From Legionellaceae bacterium (GTDB lineage Bacteria; Pseudomonadota; Gammaproteobacteria; Legionellales; Legionellaceae), in assembly GCA_030696465.1 (NCBI GenBank), contig JAUYSE010000003.1, positions 1 through 21,890 on the forward strand: a DNA stretch of 21,890 bases, read 5' to 3'. Positions 7,585 to 14,919 of this stretch are shown here, in pieces. Made by a program: the position numbers and the translations under genes. The notes beneath the pieces were generated by a model. That model was not told the origin of the DNA. It saw only the letters and a list, made by a program, of their open reading frames with translations, and made no database searches. How positions within the stretch are numbered: the stretch's first letter is position 1; each line of letters opens with the position of its first letter.

Positions 7585-9426
7585 ATGTCTCAATCCCGTT
7601 CTGTATGGAAAAATCTTCTGTTAATCGGCACTGTTGTCGTCGGCTTCATTTATGCCATTCCTAATATATTTAGTGAATACCCCATCGTTCAAATATCCTC
7701 GCAGCAACCAGCGGATCTCTCTTCCGTACAGGCACAAATTCAGACACTTTTGCATGAAGCCAATGTACCCTATCAAAACATGCGCGAAGAAAACGAGGTG
7801 ATCAGCATTCGCTTTGATGCCACAGACCGCCAGTTAGAAGCGCGTGATCTCATCAAAGATGCATTGGGCAACGACTTTACCGTGGCCTTAAATCTCGCAC
7901 CCGCTACCCCTGCTTGGCTACGTCATTTAGGTGCAGAGCCCATGAAGCAAGGCCTAGATTTACGGGGCGGCGTGCATTTTTTACTAGAAATCGATATGGA
8001 TTCCGTACTGCGTCGTCGCTTTGAAGGCCTGATGAAAAACATCAGCCAGACCCTACGTACCCACCATCTACGTTATCAAACTATCTCTTTTCATGCGCCA
8101 CAAGCCATTCAGGTTATTTTTCGTGAGCCCGCGCTGACACAAGAGGCCTTGAGTCTTTTAGAAGAAGACTTCCAAAGCTCCATGCTCCATGTAGATAAGA
8201 ACACGCTGACACTCACCTTAAGCGATCAAGAAATCCACTCTATCAAACAAAATACCATAGACCAAACCATGGGGATTTTACGTAAGCGCGTCAATGAACT
8301 CGGCGTAGGCGAGGCCATTGTACAACAACAAGGCGCTACTCGGGTTGCGGTTGATCTACCTGGCATCCAAGATGCAGCACGTGCTAAACAAATTTTAGGG
8401 GGCACTGCTACCCTGGCGTTCCATATGGTCGATCAAACGCATGATCCGGTGCTCGTACAAAAAACAGGGGCTATTCCCTTACAAAGCAAACTGTACATGA
8501 TGGATAACCGACCAATCTTATTACAACGTCCAGTGGTCTTAAGTGGCGATTCCATTACCAGTGCGGTTTCTAGTTATGATCAACAAACTGCTTCCCCTGC
8601 CGTACTCATTCAATTAGGGGGTGGCGGCGAACGTCTCTTCTCGCAAGTGACCCGAGATAACATCGGTAAGCGTATGGCCATTGTATATGTTGAAACGAAG
8701 ACCACGCAAGATTCGCATGGCAAACGTGTCACACAGCGCAGCGAACGCGTTATCAGCGCGCCTGTTATTCAAGGTGCCTTGGGCAATAGTTTTCAAATAA
8801 CCGGTCTCAGTGACCTCAAAGAAGCTGGTGATTTATCGCTATTACTCAGAGCTGGTGCCCTACCTGCTGCGATTTATCCTATAGAAGAGCGCACGGTCGG
8901 CCCCTCTCTAGGAAAAGAAAACATTCGCCGTGGCGTGGTCTCGCTTGAAGTCGGGATGGGTTTAATTATTCTACTCATGCTCGTCTATTATGAGTTTTTT
9001 GGTCTCATTGCAAATATTGGCCTGCTACTCAACCTCATTTTTCTGGCCGCATTGTTGTCTATTTTAGGCGCGACCCTCACCTTACCCGGTATTGCAGGTA
9101 TTGTATTAACTGTGGGGATGGCCGTAGATGCGAACGTCCTTATTTATGAGCGTATCCGTGAAGAATTACGCCATGGCATGAACCCTCAAGCGGCTATCTA
9201 TGCGGGCTATGAACGTGCGTTTGCAACTATTTTAGATGCCAACCTCACGACCCTCATCGTCGGTATTATTTTATTCTCTATTGGCAGCGGCCCGATTCGA
9301 GGCTTCGCGATTACTTTGTGCTTAGGTTTATTGACCTCTATGCTTACCAGTATTACGTACACCCGTGCGCTGGTACAAGCGTGGTACGGCAAAAAGCCTA
9401 TCTCTCATCTTTCTATAGGTATCTAG
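7585..9426 (+). CDS. secD: SecD, protein translocase membrane subunit
   Basis: At 613 residues this is the normal SecD length. An N-terminal transmembrane helix (about 8-25) precedes a large periplasmic domain that includes the conserved GLDLRGG (123-129), then five C-terminal transmembrane helices of RND type. Within these, GMAVDANVLIYERIREE is the family's proton-relay helix motif. SecD with SecF uses the proton gradient to help preproteins through SecYEG and release them on the periplasmic side. It lies between yajC and secF in the conserved order, with 9 bases to secF, so co-transcription is very likely. Confidence 0.97.
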   Translation: MSQSRSVWKNLLLIGTVVVGFIYAIPNIFSEYPIVQISSQQPADLSSVQAQIQTLLHEANVPYQNMREENEVISIRFDATDRQLEARDLIKDALGNDFTVALNLAPATPAWLRHLGAEPMKQGLDLRGGVHFLLEIDMDSVLRRRFEGLMKNISQTLRTHHLRYQTISFHAPQAIQVIFREPALTQEALSLLEEDFQSSMLHVDKNTLTLTLSDQEIHSIKQNTIDQTMGILRKRVNELGVGEAIVQQQGATRVAVDLPGIQDAARAKQILGGTATLAFHMVDQTHDPVLVQKTGAIPLQSKLYMMDNRPILLQRPVVLSGDSITSAVSSYDQQTASPAVLIQLGGGGERLFSQVTRDNIGKRMAIVYVETKTTQDSHGKRVTQRSERVISAPVIQGALGNSFQITGLSDLKEAGDLSLLLRAGALPAAIYPIEERTVGPSLGKENIRRGVVSLEVGMGLIILLMLVYYEFFGLIANIGLLLNLIFLAALLSILGATLTLPGIAGIVLTVGMAVDANVLIYERIREELRHGMNPQAAIYAGYERAFATILDANLTTLIVGIILFSIGSGPIRGFAITLCLGLLTSMLTSITYTRALVQAWYGKKPISHLSIGI

Positions 9427-9435
9427 GAGTACATC

Positions 9436-10353
9436 ATGGAATTTTTTAATCCCAACTCCACCATCGACTTTATGGGTGCCAGACGCTGGACGGCGGTTTT
9501 TTCAAGCATTTTATTTATTGTTTCTCTGCTAGCGCTGATCACCTATGGTTTACGTTGGGGCCTAGATTTTACTGGCGGCACGCAAATTCAAGTGAAGTTT
9601 CCAAATACGGCTAATGTGCATCAAATCCGTGACAATTTATATCGCGCAGGGTTTCATGAGGCGCAAGTGGTTAGTTATGGCAACTCTACTGAAGTTCTCA
9701 TCAGTATTGCCGTACACCCTGAATTAGAGCCTGCGCGTCTGGTTGACACCGTGATGGCACAAATTCCAACGGCTACCAAAGAGCAAGTAGATATTGTGGG
9801 CCCACAAGTGGGTCAAGAGTTAGCCTCTAAAGGTGCTTTAGCCATTGTGGTCGCTCTGCTTGCTACGATGCTCTATATTGCCATGCGATTTGAATATCGC
9901 TTAGCCGTGAGCTCTGCCGTGGCACTGATTCACGATCCGGTCCTCATCTTAGGCGTATTTGCTTTTTGGGGATTAGAGTTCGACCTCAAAGCATTGGCTG
10001 GATTATTGGCGGTGATTGGTTACTCTCTCAATGACACCATTGTCGTATTTGACCGAGTGCGTGAAAACTTTGTTAAAATCCGCCGAATTGCTCCTTTAGA
10101 TATCATGAATATCTCCATCAACCAAACGCTATCCCGTACTATCATGACATCTCTATTGACACTCTTTGTCGTGGTCGCGTTGTTTGTTTACGGCGGTGAA
10201 ACGATTCGTGGTTTCTCTCTCGCGTTGATTATTGGTATTGTGGTAGGCACCTACTCTTCTATTTATGTAGCTGGTGCGTTGGCGGTAGTCATGGGGCTAA
10301 ACAGAAAAGACTTCTTACCTAAAGTGCGTCAAGATCTTGACGATCGGCCTTGA
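9436..10353 (+). CDS. secF: SecF, protein translocase membrane subunit
   Basis: A 305-residue protein, the usual SecF size. It has an N-terminal transmembrane helix, the SecF signature WGLDFTGGTQIQVKF, a short periplasmic domain and five C-terminal helices containing LNDTIVVFDRVREN. AGGAG lies about 7 bases before the ATG. It is the last gene of yajC-secD-secF. The next gene converges from the minus strand 120 bases away, across a hairpin/repeat element. Confidence 0.97.
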   Translation: MEFFNPNSTIDFMGARRWTAVFSSILFIVSLLALITYGLRWGLDFTGGTQIQVKFPNTANVHQIRDNLYRAGFHEAQVVSYGNSTEVLISIAVHPELEPARLVDTVMAQIPTATKEQVDIVGPQVGQELASKGALAIVVALLATMLYIAMRFEYRLAVSSAVALIHDPVLILGVFAFWGLEFDLKALAGLLAVIGYSLNDTIVVFDRVRENFVKIRRIAPLDIMNISINQTLSRTIMTSLLTLFVVVALFVYGGETIRGFSLALIIGIVVGTYSSIYVAGALAVVMGLNRKDFLPKVRQDLDDRP

Positions 10354-10396
10354 GGTATCTTACGTCAGTAAATTTTCTGCGGATCAGCCCTAACTG

Positions 10397-10452
10397 CTCC
10401 GCTTCCTCACGGTCATGGCTTTACACACAAGTAAAGCCATGTCCTCACGGTC
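10397..10452. repeat. Intergenic hairpin flanked by direct repeats, possible bidirectional terminator or dispersed repeat
   Basis: ATGGCTTTAC (10415-10424) and GTAAAGCCAT (10431-10440) make a perfect 10-bp stem with a 6-base loop. The 10-mer CCTCACGGTC occurs on both sides, at 10405-10414 and 10443-10452. The stretch 10397-10420 recurs with two mismatches at 17247-17270. Its place between convergent secF and the dehydratase gene suits a terminator, but there is no T-run. Confidence 0.6.
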
Positions 10453-10473
10453 GCGGCGGGGATTCCGTGCGTG

Positions 10474-10767
10474 TTATTTCGCCGCAACTAGTGCATCAAA
10501 ACACTTCGCGCAAGCAATATCCATTTCTGTAATGCCTTGCACGTCATGCGAAGTGAGTCGCACATGACAATATTGATATCCCAACTCTAGATCAGGGTGA
10601 TGATTATTTTGATGCGCCACATAAGCGATGGCATTTACAAACGCCATGGTTTCATAAAAATTCTTAAACCGAAAGGAGCGGTATAAATATTGTTGATCCA
10701 TGATAGTCCATTCAGGTAATTCTTTTGATAACTCTGTGAGACGTTTTGTGTTCAATGGTGTTAGCAT
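10474..10767 (-). CDS. phhB: Pterin-4a-carbinolamine dehydratase (PCD/DCoH family)
   Basis: A 97-residue protein of the normal PCD length. It dehydrates 4a-hydroxytetrahydrobiopterin, recycling the pterin used by aromatic amino acid hydroxylases. The active-site histidine pair is in NNHHPDLEL (His56, His57), and the third histidine is in LTSHDVQGIT (His74), where many relatives have TTHD. AAGGG lies about 7 bases before ATG 10767. It is 32 bases downstream of the outer-membrane protein gene on the same strand, so it may share that transcript. No phenylalanine hydroxylase gene is in the window. Confidence 0.93.
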   Translation of the reverse strand: MLTPLNTKRLTELSKELPEWTIMDQQYLYRSFRFKNFYETMAFVNAIAYVAHQNNHHPDLELGYQYCHVRLTSHDVQGITEMDIACAKCFDALVAAK

Positions 10768-10799
10768 GATTTACCCTTCATCTTTTTATGACATAATGA

Positions 10800-11660
10800 C
10801 TATGGGAATACATAAGCAAGGCTGACTACCCCAGCATTCACACGATAATTATTTAAACTTAGGCTTTCTGAATACCAATTACTTCCCCTTCCATGACCAG
10901 AGGTCACCGAGCCTAAATCGGAATAAGAATACCCTACGCTCAATATCCAATCAGGACCTAAACGAAAATCGCCGCCTATACCCAAAGAATAAGCTACCGA
11001 CGTATTACTTTTATCTGCATAAGCTGGACTAATTCGAGGTGTTACCCCAGCTAATGCGGTTTCTGAGTAAGAGCGTGTTTGCAAGAACCCAGCACCGACA
11101 CTTCCTTCCAAATAAGGTGCAAAATGTTCAAGCCACCTGAGATTTATTTTACCATACAGCGACAATACATTTGCGGTCATCCCCCAATCATATTGATAGT
11201 TCTCAAAATTCGATAATGAGTATTGTTGGATAGTTCCATCGACCCCGGTATTGAACCAGTGCTGATATCGTAACCCCAATATATACGCGGAGAGCACACT
11301 ATCGTTATCTGCCCAGCGTCTTCCAAATGAAAGTCCCGCAAATGTGGGGGTTTTATCACTGACTGACAATAAATCTTGATTATACGGTGCCGGATATGGC
11401 GCACCATTGGGCACATTGATAGAAAAGCTCGTGGATGCAACACCTACCCCTAAATCCACGCCCCCTATCCAATGGGAGCTCTCTATTTGATGAATCGGTG
11501 TTCGCTGGGATCTATCCGACACCTTGCAAATAGGTTTCGGCGTTTTAACGGACTCCCAATTCGCATTACTCGGCTCCGTATCGCGTGCATTAGAAACCAA
11601 GCTTGCGCAGGTGCATAATACTCCTAAACCACTATACATCCATCGTGAAAAACGACTCAT
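10800..11660 (-). CDS. Outer-membrane beta-barrel protein (opacity/OmpA-barrel-like)
   Basis: About 286 residues from ATG 11660. An N-terminal signal-peptide-like segment (SRWMYSGLGVLCTCASLVSN) precedes a low-complexity spacer. Alternating amphipathic strands rich in Tyr, Gly and Ser follow (for example GGVDLGVGVAST, LGLRYQHWF, SLGIGGDFRLG, ILSVGYSYSDLG), ending with an aromatic terminal strand, VSLAYVFP. This pattern is that of small eight-stranded barrels; the role (adhesin, porin, envelope) is unknown. The frame extends to a GTG at 11693, but that codon overlaps a candidate -10 element, so 11660 is preferred. It is transcribed away from the pcm-like gene. Confidence 0.8.
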   Translation of the reverse strand: MSRFSRWMYSGLGVLCTCASLVSNARDTEPSNANWESVKTPKPICKVSDRSQRTPIHQIESSHWIGGVDLGVGVASTSFSINVPNGAPYPAPYNQDLLSVSDKTPTFAGLSFGRRWADNDSVLSAYILGLRYQHWFNTGVDGTIQQYSLSNFENYQYDWGMTANVLSLYGKINLRWLEHFAPYLEGSVGAGFLQTRSYSETALAGVTPRISPAYADKSNTSVAYSLGIGGDFRLGPDWILSVGYSYSDLGSVTSGHGRGSNWYSESLSLNNYRVNAGVVSLAYVFP

Positions 11661-11691
11661 ATCCCATCCCAAAACATCCTTGAAGTAAGTC

Positions 11692-11700
11692 ACTATACCA
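11692..11700 (-). promoter_or_regulatory. Candidate extended -10 promoter for the outer-membrane protein gene
   Basis: On the minus strand the sequence reads TGGTATAGT, an extended -10 match, with no good -35. It would start transcription about 25 bases before ATG 11660. Confidence 0.35.
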
Positions 11701-11731
11701 ACGAATTATTTGAAAATCTAGAATCCATTAA

Positions 11732-11926
11732 TCGCGACAGCCATTCCCGCCCAACCCCAAAACGCTGCCAAACAAGGTATCCGATAAAGTCCTTTTCGCA
11801 AACCTTCACAGCGCAGGGACGCGCTGTGAGAGCATCAGGATGATTTTATGCGTGTTTGTGAAAAGGATTTTATCGGTATACCTTGTTATCACTGATATAA
11901 TTAGGCGGGCATTCATGTAATCGCGA
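11732..11926. repeat. Nested inverted-repeat (MITE-like) element
   Basis: The core is 117 bp. Arms 11771-11803 and 11854-11887 are nearly perfect reverse complements (about 33 bases, one gap and a few mismatches), beginning and ending with AACAAGGTAT / ATACCTTGTT. Inside is a second hairpin, TCACAGCGC / GCGCTGTGA, with loop AGGGAC (11807-11829). Around it is a weaker outer pair: TCGCGA plus ATTCCCGCC (11732-11751) facing GGCGGGCATT plus TCGCGA (11904-11926). No coding sequence or clear target duplication is visible. It fills most of the 325-base gap between the divergent genes. Confidence 0.7.
11893..11901 (+). promoter_or_regulatory. Candidate extended -10 promoter for the pcm-tolC-ttcA run
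   Basis: TGATATAAT is a full match to an extended -10 element. It lies just outside the right arm of the 117-bp inverted repeat and about 85 bases before the first start codon. No convincing -35 is seen. Confidence 0.4.
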
Positions 11927-11985
11927 AAATATCTTGCTAATTTTCTTCCAACCTTTTACCCTTACGGCTTTACCTATTTATCAAG

Positions 11986-12645
11986 ATGCCTATGGAATTC
12001 GCTCTCGCCACTGATAACATGATTAAACAACAACTCCGTACCAATAGAATATTGGATACACAAGTATTGTCTTTATATGAAACTTTGCCACGACATGCGT
12101 TTGTCCCTGAACAATACCGAGACATGGCCTATTCTGATTTACAAATCCCCTTGCCTCATAATGAACGCATGATGACCCCCTTAGAAGAGGCGACTATTTT
12201 AGAACGCCTACAACTTCGTGGACACGAAACTGTCCTTGAAATTGGAACTGGCAGCGGTTTTTTGACGGCACTCCTCAGTAAACTTTGTAAAAAAGTGGTG
12301 TCTATTGATATTTATCCGGATTTCACCCAAAAAGCGCAACAAATTTTGCAAGAATATCACTGTGACAATGTGAGTTGTATCACGGGTGATGGACACAAAG
12401 GCGATATTGAGCACGCACCTTACGATGTTATCGTCTATACTGGGGCCCTCAAAACAATCAGCGAGACTCAAAAACTGCAAGTCACACCAGGCGGCTGTCT
12501 TGTTGCTATTTTTGGAAATGCTCCCGTGTTACAAGCTCAACTACATCGTCTTGATCACTATGAGCAATGGTCTCATGAATACCTATTTGAAACTTGCTTA
12601 CCTTATCTAATTCATGCCGATGAAAAGAACCACTTTGTATTTTAA
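11986..12645 (+). CDS. pcm: Pcm-like SAM-dependent methyltransferase (protein-L-isoaspartate O-methyltransferase family, divergent)
   Basis: A 219-residue protein. The SAM-binding motif I VLEIGTGSGFLTAL starts at residue 83; VVSIDIYP is the acidic motif after the second strand, and YDVIVYTGAL is motif II. The N-terminal helices (MIKQQLRTNRILD, HAFVPEQYRDMAY) match the isoaspartate methyltransferase family. However, the usual GQTISQP substrate motif is replaced by a segment reading LPHNERMMTPLEEA. It may therefore be a paralogous methyltransferase rather than a true repair enzyme. Pcm-like genes next to tolC occur in other proteobacteria. ATG 11992 is an alternative start; neither has a strong ribosome site. 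Its end overlaps the tolC start by 32 bases. Confidence 0.85.
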   Translation: MPMEFALATDNMIKQQLRTNRILDTQVLSLYETLPRHAFVPEQYRDMAYSDLQIPLPHNERMMTPLEEATILERLQLRGHETVLEIGTGSGFLTALLSKLCKKVVSIDIYPDFTQKAQQILQEYHCDNVSCITGDGHKGDIEHAPYDVIVYTGALKTISETQKLQVTPGGCLVAIFGNAPVLQAQLHRLDHYEQWSHEYLFETCLPYLIHADEKNHFVF

Positions 12646-13999
12646 ACGCATCATATCAGGAGGCATCTTTTTTATTGGATGCCATATCGCCTGCGCCACT
12701 GATTTAATGGATGTTTATCGCGATGCGCTCGCCAATGACCCTACTTTTAAACAAGCCTACAGCACCTACATGGCCAACCGTGAGGCACTACCGCAAGCCA
12801 CTGCCGCCTTACTACCTCAAGTATTAGTCTCTGCACAAGCCGGTCGCTTCAAACAACATGTTGAGGCAGGAACCCTCATTATTGATGCCGATTATGATGC
12901 GCAACAATGGCAAATAAACGCCACACAAACTTTATTCAACTATCAATCTTGGATGCAAGTACAAAAAGCAAAGGCCTCCGTGAAAGCGGCACAAGCTACC
13001 TTCAATTCAGCCGCTCAAGATCTGTTACTGCGGACGTCTCAAGCCTATCTCGATATACTGCTCGCACAAGATACTTTACGGTTTGCTGAAGCAAAAAAAG
13101 CGGCCAATCAACGACAATATGAGCAAGCCAGTGAACGTTTTAAAGTTGGGATAGAACCCATTACTTCCGTCTATGAAGCGAAAGCAGGATATGATCAATC
13201 CGTGGCAGATCTTATCTCTGCCCGTAACCGTGAAATTAATCGAAACGAAAATTTACGTAAACTCACCAATCATGTGTATGAGTATATTTCACCTTTGCGT
13301 AACGATAAACTCCCCTTAATTCCCCCCGAACCTAATCGTGTAGAAGAATGGATCGCCACTGGTATTCGACAAAATTACGCCTTAGCCTATGCTAAATATA
13401 GCATGGAAGCCGCACGTGAAAATATTAAAGCGCAAACCGCCGGAAATTGGCCGACGCTTTCTCTACAAGGAAATACCACCAATTCTTCTGCTTCTGGAGA
13501 AGGTACCAGCTCCTTTTTTATTCCCGCGTATCAAAGAATATCCAATGCCTCTCTCTTGCTCAATTTTCCAATATATCAAGGGGGATTGGTTGCGTCGCAA
13601 ACTCGGCAAGCAAAATTCCAATATCAAACCAGTAGCGAACAATACGAACAAAGCTACCGTAACATTCTTTCCGATACACGTATTACCTTCAATACGGTTA
13701 TGGATGGCATCAGTAAAGTCGAAGCCGACCGACAAACCGTGATTTCACGTGTAAATTCACTCGACAGCACCACAGCACAATTTGAAGTTGGTACTCGAAC
13801 GATGGTAGACGTCGTGAATGCCACGCAACGTTTATTTGAATCAAGAGTGCAGCTGGCCTCCGACCAATACGGACTTATCGATGCAGAACTACGACTCAAA
13901 TATTTAGCCGGCACCTTAAACGTCACTGACTTACAAGAAATCAATGCTTGGCTTAACACGCTGCGCGTTGACCGTTTTCCTCCACCCTCCGCAGCATAG
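12614..13999 (+). CDS. tolC: TolC-family outer-membrane efflux/type I secretion channel
   Basis: A 461-residue protein with a cationic, hydrophobic signal peptide (KRIISGGIFFIGCHIACA, cleavage likely before TDLMDVY). The mature start DLMDVYRDALANDPTFKQA and the following ALPQATAALLPQVLVSA are characteristic of TolC. Two long helical-hairpin repeats follow, each with a strand segment (for example YLDILLAQDTLRFAEAKK; GTRTMVDVVNATQRLFESR). It is the outer-membrane exit duct for RND and ABC efflux pumps and type I secretion. Start choice is ATG 12614 or ATG 12620, both inside the pcm end, implying translational coupling. ttcA follows 9 bases later. Confidence 0.94.
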   Translation: MPMKRTTLYFKRIISGGIFFIGCHIACATDLMDVYRDALANDPTFKQAYSTYMANREALPQATAALLPQVLVSAQAGRFKQHVEAGTLIIDADYDAQQWQINATQTLFNYQSWMQVQKAKASVKAAQATFNSAAQDLLLRTSQAYLDILLAQDTLRFAEAKKAANQRQYEQASERFKVGIEPITSVYEAKAGYDQSVADLISARNREINRNENLRKLTNHVYEYISPLRNDKLPLIPPEPNRVEEWIATGIRQNYALAYAKYSMEAARENIKAQTAGNWPTLSLQGNTTNSSASGEGTSSFFIPAYQRISNASLLLNFPIYQGGLVASQTRQAKFQYQTSSEQYEQSYRNILSDTRITFNTVMDGISKVEADRQTVISRVNSLDSTTAQFEVGTRTMVDVVNATQRLFESRVQLASDQYGLIDAELRLKYLAGTLNVTDLQEINAWLNTLRVDRFPPPSAA

Positions 14000-14008
14000 G
14001 TATTTTTT

Positions 14009-14854
14009 ATGTCCACTGATGTCGCTTTTTCTCGCTTAGAAAAAAAATTATTACACTATACCGGAAAAGCCATTGCCGATTATCGTATGATTAAGCGAGG
14101 GGATAAAGTCATGATCTGCCTTTCTGGTGGAAAAGACTCTTTCACGCTCTTAACTTTACTTGAAAAACTGCGTATTCGCTCTCAGCACGCATTCACTTTG
14201 TTTGCCTTCACGCTAGACCAAGGGCAACCTGGTTGGGACGACAGTCAACTACGTGCATGGTTAGAAGAACGACGTATTCCTTATGAAATTCTACGCCAAG
14301 ACACTTATAAAATTGTCATGGATAAAATTCCTGAAGGCAAAACCTATTGCTCTTTATGCTCACGTCTGCGTCGCGGCATTATTTATAATTATGCTGAAAA
14401 TAATGGCTTCCATAAAGTGGCTTTAGGTCATCATCGCGATGATCTCATCCGCACCTTATTAATGTCTATGTTTTATAATGGCGATATTCGATCAATGCCA
14501 CCAAAACTGTTGAGTGATAATAAAAAACATATTGTGATTCGCCCACTCTGTTATGTACAAGAACAAGATATTCGACAATATGCAGAAGCCCAAGCCTATC
14601 CCATTATTCCTTGTAATCTCTGCGGGTCACAAGAAAATCTCATGCGGAAAAAAGTCGCAAAGCTCATTGATACATTGGCAGCAGAAAACCCCAAAGTACC
14701 TAGCAATCTGTTACATGCTTTACAAAGCATTAAACCTAGTCAGCTCATGGACCAAGACCTATGGAATTTTAGAGATTTAGAGCAAGCGTGGGAGAGTTCG
14801 GTAGATAAAACAAGTACTGAAGATCTCGTGATCGAAGAGGATTTTGTGGAGTAA
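14009..14854 (+). CDS. ttcA: TtcA, tRNA 2-thiocytidine synthetase
   Basis: A 281-residue protein. It has the ATP-pyrophosphatase PP-loop SGGKDS (39-44), the Cys114/Cys117 pair in CSLC and the Cys202/Cys205 pair in PCNLCG. These cysteines in TtcA help hold an iron-sulfur cluster. The LGHHRDD segment is also conserved. The enzyme thiolates cytidine 32 of certain tRNAs. It starts 9 bases after tolC, suggesting one transcript. The C-terminal 30 residues are acidic and lack family conservation. The assignment is firm. Confidence 0.96.
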   Translation: MSTDVAFSRLEKKLLHYTGKAIADYRMIKRGDKVMICLSGGKDSFTLLTLLEKLRIRSQHAFTLFAFTLDQGQPGWDDSQLRAWLEERRIPYEILRQDTYKIVMDKIPEGKTYCSLCSRLRRGIIYNYAENNGFHKVALGHHRDDLIRTLLMSMFYNGDIRSMPPKLLSDNKKHIVIRPLCYVQEQDIRQYAEAQAYPIIPCNLCGSQENLMRKKVAKLIDTLAAENPKVPSNLLHALQSIKPSQLMDQDLWNFRDLEQAWESSVDKTSTEDLVIEEDFVE

Positions 14855-14859
14855 ACCTC

Positions 14860-14889
14860 TTGCTTAAATCCCTTGATTTGTAATATAGT
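14860..14889 (+). promoter_or_regulatory. Candidate sigma70 promoter for the SulP-carbonic anhydrase gene
   Basis: TTGCTT (14860-14865) and TATAGT (14884-14889) are separated by 18 bases, about 30 bases before the ATG. The match is moderate, but it is well placed in the 65-base gap after ttcA. Confidence 0.4.
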
Positions 14890-14919
14890 GCTGTGTAAAA
14901 AAAATAAACGAGGTGCATT

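Noticed and set aside
10354..10473. A CRISPR-like array in the repeated CCTCACGGTC region
   Set aside because: There are only two short copies around a hairpin, with no regular spacers and no cas genes.
11661..11693. GTG 11693 as the start of the outer-membrane protein
   Set aside because: It overlaps a candidate -10 element and would put eleven non-signal residues ahead of a normal signal peptide.
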